This document shows, piece after piece, positions 1 to 6,926 of a stretch of 64,000 nt of DNA (position 1 is the stretch's first letter; every line of letters begins with the position of its first letter). The notes below the pieces were generated by a model. That model was not told where the DNA came from. It did no database searches and was given only the letters and a program-made list of their open reading frames with translations. Made by a program: the position numbers and the translations under genes. The DNA lies in NCBI GenBank assembly GCA_002892395.1, contig NBBL01000003.1, positions 1 to 64,000 on the forward strand. The letters run 5' to 3'. This stretch comes from Lachnospiraceae bacterium (GTDB taxonomy: Bacteria; Bacillota; Clostridia; Lachnospirales; Lachnospiraceae).

Positions 1-131
1 AGATCTCTGAGTGCTGCCTGTATATCTTCGGCAGTTTCGATTCCATACTCATCGATCAGTCCTCTGATGATATTCCTTTTTCCCTCTGTCATGGGTTGTA
101 CTTTGTATACTTCTTTCTTTCTGTTTGCCAT
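1..131 (-). CDS. IS256-family (mutator) transposase, N-terminal part only
   Basis: An open frame starts at ATG 131-129 behind a strong ribosome binding site (AGGAGGCC at 146-139) and runs off the left edge. The visible 43 residues begin MANRKKEVYK and include EGKRNIIRGLIDEYGIETAE, which matches the N-terminal segment of IS256/mutator transposases in low-GC Gram-positives. These enzymes move their element with a DDE catalytic domain, which would lie outside the window. Whether the full gene is intact cannot be seen. Confidence 0.65.
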   Translation of the reverse strand, partial: MANRKKEVYKVQPMTEGKRNIIRGLIDEYGIETAEDIQAALRD

Positions 132-203
132 TATAAAAGGCCTCCTATGATTTATTTTATCATAGAAGACCTTTCGTCTTACACTTTTACAGACTTTATT
201 TCA
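1..203 (-). mobile_element. End of an IS256-family insertion sequence, cut by the window edge
   Basis: The first 203 bases look like the 5' end of an IS256-family element read on the minus strand. The start of the transposase gene lies inside. Positions 178-201, read on the minus strand, resemble the IS256-type terminal repeat (AAAGTCTGTAAAAGTGTAAG against the family's AAAGTCCGTATAATTGTGTAA pattern, recalled from memory). Immediately beyond this the reading changes to azlC-like protein, so the element boundary is near 202. The rest of the element lies outside the window. Confidence 0.65.
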
Positions 204-473
204 TACTCTCGGTTCATCGGAACAGTACTTGGAGGCATCCTCGGTAATTTTATAAATTTTGAAATCAAAGGAATTGATTTTATCTTGACAGCACTATTTC
301 TTGTAATATTTTTGAGCCAATGGAAACAAAATAGAGACCACTTCCCGGCAATCATTGGGCTCTTAGCATCTGTAGTAGCCATGCTAATATTTGGAAAGAA
401 CTTCATCCTTCCAGCGATGGTTATTATTCTATTCGTCCTTTATGTAGATTATAGGAGGGACAAACATGACTGA
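203..473 (+). pseudogene. azlC: azlC remnant, branched-chain amino acid exporter subunit, 5' half missing
   Basis: The frame encodes the C-terminal part of an AzlC-type membrane protein: RFIGTVLGGILG, then KGIDFILTALFLVIFLSQW, then two more hydrophobic segments ending at YVDYRRDKHD. Normal AzlC proteins are about 230 residues; about 90 remain here. The open frame continues upstream into IS256 sequence, so residues encoded before about position 203 are not azlC. The 3' end overlaps the start of azlD by 8 bp, the normal azlC-azlD arrangement. The insertion presumably inactivated export of branched-chain amino acids or analogues. Base composition is AT-rich compared with the chromosome after 10.4 kb. 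Confidence 0.7.
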
Positions 474-777
474 AATGACCTATATTTTAATAGCAGGAGC
501 AGTGACAATGCTTGCAAGGTTCCTTCCTGGAATTATTTTTAGAAATAGAAAACTCCCAAGATTTATATCCTACTTAGGAGAGAAACTTCCATACTCACTT
601 ATGGGACTTCTAGTAGTATTTTGCATAAGGGGAGTCGACTTTACAAGCTCAGCAGAAGTCTTGCCACTAGCACTTGCATTTGCGGGAATAATATTATCAT
701 TTAAATTTTTGAAAAACTTTTTGCTCTCAATCTTTATTGGAACAGGAATATACATGGCACTTATTTATTTTATTTAG
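466..777 (+). CDS. azlD: AzlD family branched-chain amino acid transport protein
   Basis: This 103-residue protein has the AzlD layout: a short N terminus, a helix (residues about 4-22), the conserved ARFLPGIIF-type segment, and further helices at about 43-58, 63-80 and 83-102. AzlD is the small partner of AzlC in a two-component branched-chain amino acid exporter. The start at 466 lies inside the end of azlC and is preceded by TAGGAGGGAC, a good ribosome binding site. The gene is intact, but its partner is truncated by an IS element, so the pair is probably not functional here. The AT-rich composition suggests it arrived with the accessory region. Confidence 0.85.
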   Translation: MTEMTYILIAGAVTMLARFLPGIIFRNRKLPRFISYLGEKLPYSLMGLLVVFCIRGVDFTSSAEVLPLALAFAGIILSFKFLKNFLLSIFIGTGIYMALIYFI

Positions 778-873
778 AGTGATTAAGAATAGAAAATAAA
801 AAAACATTGAAAAATTTTAATAATTATATTCAATGATATTCTAGCTACAAGTAAGTTCAAAACCATAACCCTA

Positions 874-941
874 TTGATTTCAAGCCTTTTCTATGCTGCT
901 TAGTCCTTCGCCCTTGACAATAAGCATATGCATTCGAGGAG
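874..941 (-). repeat. Sequence resembling the 3' end of rlmD; candidate attachment scar
   Basis: Positions 874-897 match 10380-10403 at 22 of 24 bases (TTGATTTCAAG, one change, CTTTTCTAT, one change, CT). The next bases include CTTGACAATAAG, aligned with CTTGACAGTAG at the rlmD stop. Read on the minus strand, 938-900 gives [12 protein letters not shown]-stop, which resembles the end of RlmD proteins (VETMVLLSRK-stop at the real gene here). This is what an integrated element carrying a copy of its target's 3' end would leave. Confidence 0.5.
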
Positions 942-944
942 GGA

Positions 945-1520
945 ATGCTGAAGACCACCTATGGTACCGGGGGATTCATGTATATGAATACCGGAGACAA
1001 ACTGGTGCGCTCAGAAAACGGACTAAATTCCGCAATTGCGTGGGGACTTAACAAAGGGAAACTGACATATGCGCTGGATGCGGATATTTATATTGCCGAC
1101 GCGGCGATTCAGTGGCTGCGTGACGGTCTGCGTGTCATTGAACATGCAGCGGATACAGAACAGATGGCGGTATCCTGTGGAGATACTGGCGGAGTATACT
1201 TTGTTCCGGCATTTGTTGGGTTAGCAGCCCCACATTGGGATCCATACGCAAGAGGAACTATCGTAGGCATTACCCGTGGAACAACAAAAGAACAACTTGT
1301 TCGGGCAACTTTGGAAAGTATCGCGTTTCAGGTACGAGATAATTTTGACGTGATGGTGAAGGATTCCGGTATGCAGGTGAAGGTCATGCGGGGTGATGGA
1401 GGTTGTTCTGTCAATGATTTTTTAATGCAGTTTCAATCAGATATTTTAGATGTTCCGGTGGAAGTGCCGGTTATTAAGGATACAACTGCGTTAGGAGCGG
1501 CATATCTGGCGGCTTATGGA
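945..1520 (+). pseudogene. glpK: glycerol kinase fragment (middle to C-terminal domain)
   Basis: The frame encodes about 190 residues of the FGGY C-terminal domain of glycerol kinase: [63 protein letters not shown] and [11 protein letters not shown]. Full-length GlpK is about 500 residues, so the N-terminal ATPase half and the last 60 or so residues are missing. One conserved site is altered: the usual VDGG is read as GDGG within [12 protein letters not shown]. The left end abuts the rlmD-like scar and the right end runs into an IS30 fragment on the other strand. No ribosome binding site fits, so this is a broken passenger. Confidence 0.85.
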
Positions 1521-1521
1521 A

Positions 1522-1701
1522 TCAATGAGTCTTCTGATAACCCGGTCGACCGCTCTTTTTATCATGAGAGTAACGCCAGATCTCCTTAGCGATTGTTGTC
1601 CGGTCCTTTCCAAGGCTACGCCCGATCGTACCGAACGATTGATGTTCCTTGAGGCCTCCGGCAATCTCCAGACGGTCCTCATAGGTTAAAAATTTAGACA
1701 T
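1522..1701 (-). mobile_element. IS30-family transposase, N-terminal fragment
   Basis: On the minus strand an ATG at 1701 follows AGGAGGAACC and opens a frame reading MSKFLTYEDRLEIAGGLKEH, then [20 protein letters not shown]. This is the helix-turn-helix start of IS30-family transposases (about 340 residues when complete). Homology stops after SGRPGY and the frame closes at 1522, so only about 55 residues remain and the catalytic domain is absent. The bases upstream, about 1725-1790, may include the old element end. Confidence 0.7.
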
Positions 1702-2038
1702 AGCGGTTCCTCCTAACGACCGCCGGAGGTCTAAAAGATAGCAAAAATGAGATAGACCTTCCAGCCCATCTCATCTTTGTAAGGAAGAATCCATACCCTT
1801 CTTCCTGTGTATGTAACGATTGGTATTCAACTTCATCTGAGCTGTATTTATATGATAGCAGAGCCAAATAGCGCCACACACCATGCGCACCATAGCTGCA
1901 CAGCGGTGAAGGAAAGCTATTATGACTCGCTCATCATACCCCTTCACTTTCCTGAATTCAAGTGTTTTTTCGCGTGAGACGTACAAATGTACGTTTCAGA
2001 GATATTCCTTTCCTTTTGGGAAGCATTTTTGTGTATTC
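1702..2038. other. Gene-poor interval with IS30 upstream sequence
   Basis: I see no convincing gene here. The left part (to about 1790) is the region upstream of the IS30 fragment. A 71-codon minus-strand frame (1771-1986) is open but has no recognisable domain and no clear ribosome binding site; it is probably chance. Confidence 0.4.
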
Positions 2039-3835
2039 TTATTTTTCCAGCGCCCTCCATCGGAAGGAGGGAATCACCTCTGACCACTTGCTGATACCGA
2101 TCACCGACTTTGCAAATTCAGTCGCTTCCAGAGTCTTTGCCTTCTTATCTATATCCCGGAAGACAGACCATATCCTGCGTCTTCTCGTCGCAACGATCGC
2201 ATCGCCCACATCCATGCGGCAGGCCCAGAGACCGAAGGCGCAGGAGGTTCTCACCTCTGCAGGCGCGTCCACCTGCCGGCTCAGAATCAGCGCGTCAATG
2301 TACGGATTGGAATCTGCAATATAGTAAGCATAGGCAAAGGCCGCCGCCTGAGCCTCCTCCACATTTCCGCGGCTCGCGCTCGTCGCAGTGAACCCCTGCT
2401 CAGAGAGTATCACGCGCCGCACACTGTTCGACGGATCCCGGAAAGCCGAGCCACAGAGATAGTCCGTCAGCACGTGCAGGTTCTCAAAGTCTATGATCTG
2501 TGTGCTCTCGTTCTGCACGATGGCTCCGGTGCTGTGGTCGTCCCAGAACTCCGGTTCCACCATGGGATAGGGATAGGGGTGATACGCCAGATTCCAGCTG
2601 ATATTTCCGCCGCGAAGTATGGCAGCATTCACCGCATCCAGAATCTTCTTTCCGGAATACTTCAGTTTTTCGTCTGCATTTGGATCGTTCCAGTTCTCAT
2701 CGATTGAGAAAAACACCCTTGCGTTCGCAGAAGCGCTCTTAATTGCGGTATAGCTCACACGAAAGGCACGGACATACTCCTCCACGTAGCGATCCATATC
2801 CATCGCCCCCATGTAATTCCAGTTCTTATTGTTATTGATTTCATTCCCGATAATCCAGTTGGTCACGCGGCCGCAGCTTGCGTTTTCTCCGGAGTAGCGC
2901 TCTGCGAGAAAGGACATCAGCGCTCTGGTTGTCTCATAGCCCTCCTTTGTAGCTGTGTTAAAACCATAGTAGAAGGCCTCTCCGGATTTCTTCACGCCGG
3001 GATAGATGAGCTCCGGCATACGCTCATTCCAACCGTTCAGAACAATGCCGGTCACCTGCATGCTCTTTCCTGAGTAAGTGCTGATATTCTTGTCATATTC
3101 CGCAATCTGTGCGGCATCAAAGTGATAGGTCCTGCCCCCGTAGCTGTAATCCACTCCGCTTCCTGCAGTGATCTGCGCGAGATTAAAATTGACATTGACA
3201 TGCTTCACCCCGAGATCAAAGGCATCGCTCAGCATATCCAGCTGCACGAGCAGTCCCTTTTTGGTGAGCGGATCCTGATAGGGAAGTCTGCTCCCGGCCA
3301 CTGTCTCCGGATTGGTGATATAGGCGCGATTGCTGATCTCCTGATAGCGCCCGTCCTTCCATACCGCGACGGCAAAACCATCATAGAGTCTGGTATCCGC
3401 ACTGCCGGCACGCAGCTCTGTGCTGAAGCCAAACTGCCCGCTCTCCGCAGTATTTGCGATCGGTTCTCCGAAGAGACTATCCTGATACGGCGCCATGGCA
3501 AAGAGATAGAGCTTTCCGTCCTCCGCGGAGTAGCTTCCGCTCACGCTTCCCTTAAGCTCCACTCTCCCGTTCGCAATGACAGCGCTGAGCTCGGCAGTCT
3601 CTGTCGCAGTACTGCTTTCCTCTGCCTGATCCGTCCCGGCGCCTGCTGCATTGCCCTGCTCTGCGGCCTTCTGAAGCTCTGCACCACTCTGCTGCTCCGG
3701 CTGAAAGGGCTTCCCGTCCGGTCCTATGCCCACCAAGGTTGCGCCAAGTGCCGGACTGAAGCTCAGCACAGACATTGAGAGCAGCAGTGCTGCTGCAGCA
3801 ATGCGTTGTATACTCCTGAAATGCATTGAATTCAT
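2039..3835 (-). CDS. Secreted DUF5722 protein, likely glycoside hydrolase fold
   Basis: The 598-residue product starts with a signal peptide (about 1-32, hydrophobic AAAALLLSMSVLSF, then GATLVG), followed by a low-complexity Ala/Glu/Gln segment (about 45-80). A beta-rich region and a large TIM-barrel-like domain follow, in which I recognise DUF5722. Two acidic positions fit a clan GH-A retaining glycosidase: IIGNEIN (Glu332, candidate acid/base) and VILSEQGF (Glu479, candidate nucleophile). LAYHPYPYPM lies between them. This supports an exported or surface hydrolase acting on glycans; the substrate is unknown. GAGAGGAGCG lies upstream of ATG 3835. The gene stands alone among decayed genes. 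Confidence 0.75.
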   Translation of the reverse strand: MNSMHFRSIQRIAAAALLLSMSVLSFSPALGATLVGIGPDGKPFQPEQQSGAELQKAAEQGNAAGAGTDQAEESSTATETAELSAVIANGRVELKGSVSGSYSAEDGKLYLFAMAPYQDSLFGEPIANTAESGQFGFSTELRAGSADTRLYDGFAVAVWKDGRYQEISNRAYITNPETVAGSRLPYQDPLTKKGLLVQLDMLSDAFDLGVKHVNVNFNLAQITAGSGVDYSYGGRTYHFDAAQIAEYDKNISTYSGKSMQVTGIVLNGWNERMPELIYPGVKKSGEAFYYGFNTATKEGYETTRALMSFLAERYSGENASCGRVTNWIIGNEINNNKNWNYMGAMDMDRYVEEYVRAFRVSYTAIKSASANARVFFSIDENWNDPNADEKLKYSGKKILDAVNAAILRGGNISWNLAYHPYPYPMVEPEFWDDHSTGAIVQNESTQIIDFENLHVLTDYLCGSAFRDPSNSVRRVILSEQGFTATSASRGNVEEAQAAAFAYAYYIADSNPYIDALILSRQVDAPAEVRTSCAFGLWACRMDVGDAIVATRRRRIWSVFRDIDKKAKTLEATEFAKSVIGISKWSEVIPSFRWRALEK

Positions 3836-3999
3836 TCACTTCGCTCCTCTCCCAAGCTATTCAGAGAGCCGCGTTATAGATTGCTGCATGAGCTGCGCCG
3901 CCGCTCCGAATAAAAAATAAAACTCTGTAATCAGTGTAGACATAAACCGTGAAATTCTCCACCGCTTTGCCCTTAACTTTGCTTAAGGATTTATGAAGC

Positions 4000-4440
4000 C
4001 TATTTGAGTCTCTCTGCAATACCGCATTCGAGCTTCCAGACCTCAGCCGCCTGCGCCGCAAGAACACAGGCAAGTCTCCCGCCAAGCTCCCGCAGGGCGC
4101 GGTCCTCCGCTCTGAGGAGAACAACGCCATTCCCGATGCTATCCAGTATAATCGCAGCACAGAAGGATCGCGCCTCTACAGCCTCGCCCGACATCTGCAC
4201 CGCAGCGCTGCTCCTCCCGGCACGCTTAATGTCGGCACGCTCCCCAAGCAGCTCCTCCGCGGCATCTGCCGCAGCCTGCTCCGCACTGCGCACCAGGCTC
4301 TGTCCAGCGCTGCAGCCTCTTCTCTTCGACATAAAGCACGCCCTCTGGGGAGAGCCTTCCCCCGGCGATGAGGCGCTCCGCAAAGTGGCGCTTGCCCTGC
4401 CAGGCACCGCCGGTGATCAGAAGGAAGGAGGAGCGCTCCG
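4000..4440 (-). pseudogene. cobU: Decayed adenosylcobinamide kinase/guanylyltransferase
   Basis: The N-terminal P-loop is visible in one frame (LLITGGAWQGKRHFAERLI, about 4435-4375) and the C-terminal half in another: AIILDSIGNGVVLLRAEDRALRELG, then LAAQAAEVWKLECGIAERLK-stop at 4000. These match CobU, which phosphorylates adenosylcobinamide and adds GMP in the nucleotide-loop steps of cobalamin assembly. A frameshift near 4310-4400 separates the halves, and the usual DE of the IxDExGxGVVP motif reads DS. The N-terminal half is in the same frame as the end of the upstream cbiG remnant with no stop between. Confidence 0.75.
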
Positions 4441-5247
4441 GAAAGCGAAGACGTGGCTGCTTCATGCTGAGTGCCAGGGTCACCCCCCTATAACGCGTCT
4501 TATGCACAAGAATTTTCAGGAAAACTGCGGCTGCAGCCCGCTCACAGATATTTCCCACCCCTGTCATCCTCCGCACAAAGGCAGAGTCCTCATACTCTCC
4601 CGGCAGCTCCAGCAGCTCTTCCGCCGTATACACGCGAAGCTCTGCCCGAAGCTCCTCCGCCAGGGCAAGGATCGCCGACTCATCCTTCTTAAGCTCTATG
4701 CTTGCAACTGCTGCGATTGCCTCAGCGCATATTCCCCGCTCGCTCAGAAACTACTGAAGGGTCTCCCGCAGCGTCTCAGGGGCAATTCCCCGTCTGCACC
4801 CGACTCCGAGAGCGAGGCAGCGCGGAACGAGACGAAGACAGCTTCCCCCCTGCTCTGCATCCGAGAGCGCCACCGCGATCGAGAGCGCCTCCTGTCCCGC
4901 TGCAATCTCCCACTTCTCCGCCCGATACAGCTCACCCGGAAGCTCTCCCTCCACAGGAAAATCACTGCAAAAGCCGATGCTTACGCCGCGAAGCAGTGCC
5001 GCACTGATCTTCCCCGCAAGCACACGATTCGTGATCCGCAGATCATTTTTCTTTGCAAAAAGATCCACAGCAAAGAGATGGTTCGGTTCAGATCTGTCGC
5101 AGTAGAGATGACAGCCTGTGCGCCGCTCATGCCGGCAACGCGCTCCGCCAGCATATTTGCACCGCCCTCATGGCTCGATTGCTCCAGATGAATATCAAAG
5201 CTCCGGAAAATCAGTCCGTTCGTTCTCGAAAACATATCCACAGCCAT
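4441..5247 (-). pseudogene. cbiG: Decayed cobalt-precorrin-5A hydrolase
   Basis: Pieces of CbiG are read in order on the minus strand. First comes GGANMLAERVAGMSGAQAV with ISTATDLN in one frame (about 5170-5095). After a frameshift near 5070 follows LVPRCLALGVGCRRG, an in-frame amber stop at 4753-4751, and then in the same frame IELKKDESAILALAEEL, GEYEDSAFVRRMTGVGNICE and YRGVTLAL. CbiG opens the ring-A acetate lactone in anaerobic corrin synthesis. The N-terminal domain upstream of 5250 is not recognisable. At least one frameshift and one nonsense codon make it non-functional; no other cobalamin genes are in the window. Confidence 0.75.
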
Positions 5248-5310
5248 TTTGACCTCAAAATTGCCATTTTCTCGACCGCGCTCGTTCTCGGAAACAGGTC
5301 GATGTGCTTC
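5195..5310. repeat. Imperfect direct repeat with small inverted repeat
   Basis: Read on the minus strand, GTTTCCGAGAACGAGCG (about 5300-5284) recurs as GTTTTCGAGAACGAACG about 64 bp further on. Between them lie GAAAATGGC and CAAAATGGC and a 7-bp inverted repeat (ATTTTGA, 2-bp gap, TCAAAAT). The block joins the cbiG remnant to the sequence below fic. It resembles a small dispersed repeat, but no second copy is present in the window. Confidence 0.35.
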
Positions 5311-5406
5311 TTCCTAATAAAGTAACCGCACAGATTTCCCAATCGCCTCAAGACTTCGCTCTGAGGGAATATGTCCGAAAACCTGTTATTTCCCATCCAC
5401 TCAACT

Positions 5407-6504
5407 CTACTGCTGCCGGAAGCGATACTTGCCTTTTCCGTGTCCGGTCACCGGCTCAATGACTCCATGTTCCACCATTTCCTTCAGAAAATCAGAGACT
5501 CTGGATGCTTTAAGATCAATCGCCTTCATTACATCTGTTCGCCCAAAGATCGTCTGCCCCGGAAATACCTCACGCAGCTTCAAAATATGGCTTGCCGTTT
5601 TCGGTTGAAAAACAGCTTCAATGTCCGGTTTTAGATCGTCAATATCCGGTTTTGCAGTTTCAATGTCCGGTTTTTCTGTTTCCTTAAAGGTACCGCTGAT
5701 ATACAATGTCCGGTTATACAGCGGATGGTTCTCGTTCAACAGGAGATTGCGAAGGAATACCTCAAGGAACTCCGTCGTTTCGTGAATGCCGTTTTTCAGG
5801 TCATTGTAATTTGCCCTGACCAGTGAATTCCGAAAATACCAAGCGTTCTCAGCAAAAATATCGTTTGTCACATCAAAGCCCAACGTACGCAGATACTTGA
5901 TAAAGAATACCGCCGTCGTTCTGGTGTTGCCCTCACCGAAAACATGGATCTGCCACAGTCTGGAAGCAAAAAACGCAAGGTGGTGGATGATCTCATCCAT
6001 CGAGAGATTCTTATAAGAGAACTTCCGCTCTTCCGAGAAATCATAATCCAATGTCGCCCGCAGCTCCGTAGCACTGCCATAGAGTACAGTCGCGCCATTT
6101 AAGACCCATTCCTTCTTCGTGATGTTATAATCCCGAATACGTCCGGCGTGAGAATAGATGCCGGCAAACAGCTTTCTGTGAATGGAGATATATTCATTCG
6201 GCGTAAAGCTGAAGGCACGCTCGGAAAGCAGCGCGGCAATCCGGGCGGAAACCTTGTCGGCCTCCTCGGTGCGGTCTGACGCATCACGGGTAGGATTTTC
6301 CTCGTAGTAGGTCTGCAAAAGCGCATTTGCCTCTTCAAAGGAAATCTCGCCCTCGATATTCCGGACGGCAGTATGCACCAGATATTCTGATGTCTTCAAC
6401 CCGTCAACCGCCTGCAAGCCAATGGCCGTATGCCATGCATAGCCCTTGTCCCGCTTTGCAGGCTCGGATTCCCTGATATATTCCTTAAATGGATCTTTGT
6501 TCAC
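5407..6504 (-). CDS. Fic family protein with C-terminal winged helix
   Basis: The 365-residue product has a Fic core with the active-site loop HVFGEGNTRT (187-196), a variant of HPFxxGNGR that keeps the catalytic His and the acidic, Asn and Arg positions. Fic enzymes usually transfer AMP to target proteins and often act as toxins. VRNIEGE (47-53) resembles the inhibitory helix motif but lacks its Ser/Thr. A linker with three KPDI repeats (about 277-295) precedes a winged-helix region (about 305-360). The start is GTG 6504, behind GAGG. The gene begins within an IS3-derived frame, so a partner antitoxin, if there was one, may have been lost. Confidence 0.8.
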   Translation of the reverse strand: MNKDPFKEYIRESEPAKRDKGYAWHTAIGLQAVDGLKTSEYLVHTAVRNIEGEISFEEANALLQTYYEENPTRDASDRTEEADKVSARIAALLSERAFSFTPNEYISIHRKLFAGIYSHAGRIRDYNITKKEWVLNGATVLYGSATELRATLDYDFSEERKFSYKNLSMDEIIHHLAFFASRLWQIHVFGEGNTRTTAVFFIKYLRTLGFDVTNDIFAENAWYFRNSLVRANYNDLKNGIHETTEFLEVFLRNLLLNENHPLYNRTLYISGTFKETEKPDIETAKPDIDDLKPDIEAVFQPKTASHILKLREVFPGQTIFGRTDVMKAIDLKASRVSDFLKEMVEHGVIEPVTGHGKGKYRFRQQ

Positions 6505-6743
6505 TCCATATCACCTCGCTTTTTTGCCCATGCTATAAATCCACCGCTTCCGCAGGTCTCGTCTGTTACAGTCATCTTCTCGATGTCATAGCGTTCATAT
6601 AAGAGTTCAGATTTTATGCTCGCCCACATGCTCTCACAACGAGCATTATCATGGCAACGGCCACCATCACTGTTCATGCTCTGTGTTATATGGCAGTCCT
6701 GGACGGCTCTACGGTAGCGATCGTACTGTCTGTTAGTTGCCAC
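6501..6743 (-). mobile_element. IS3-family transposase fragment (IS150-like OrfB)
   Basis: The 80-codon frame contains ITQSMNSDGGRCHDNARCES followed by MWASIKSELLYERYDIEKMTV. This is the part of the IS3/IS150 OrfB catalytic domain that surrounds the final Glu of the DDE triad (CES). Only about 50 residues are transposase-like. The last 20 or so (after MTVTDE) are unrelated, and the stop codon overlaps the fic GTG start. It is a remnant left by deletion or recombination just upstream of fic. Confidence 0.7.
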
Positions 6744-6883
6744 CGTAAACGCCTCCTTATTCTCTTTAATTATAATGAAATCCTTGAGAATAAGATGTCA
6801 ACTTTATTTATACAGCATCACCGCATTGATGTTTTTGAAGGCTACAAAAGTGACCTTGTGCTGTACTGCAAGACAGAATAAAG

Positions 6884-6926
6884 CAAGGGCGGAGCATGAA
6901 AGCCCCGCCTTTTGTTTTATTCGCCT
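6884..6926 (-). terminator. Rho-independent terminator after the restriction-modification gene
   Basis: On the minus strand, directly after the stop of the gene at 6917, AGGCGGGG and CTCCGCCCT form a GC-rich hairpin followed by TGCTTTATT. The hairpin could also act on the plus strand (CCGCCTTTTGTTTT). Confidence 0.6.

Noticed and set aside
1771-1986. 71-codon minus-strand open frame
   Set aside because: No recognisable domain, no ribosome binding site, and it lies in IS-flanking sequence.
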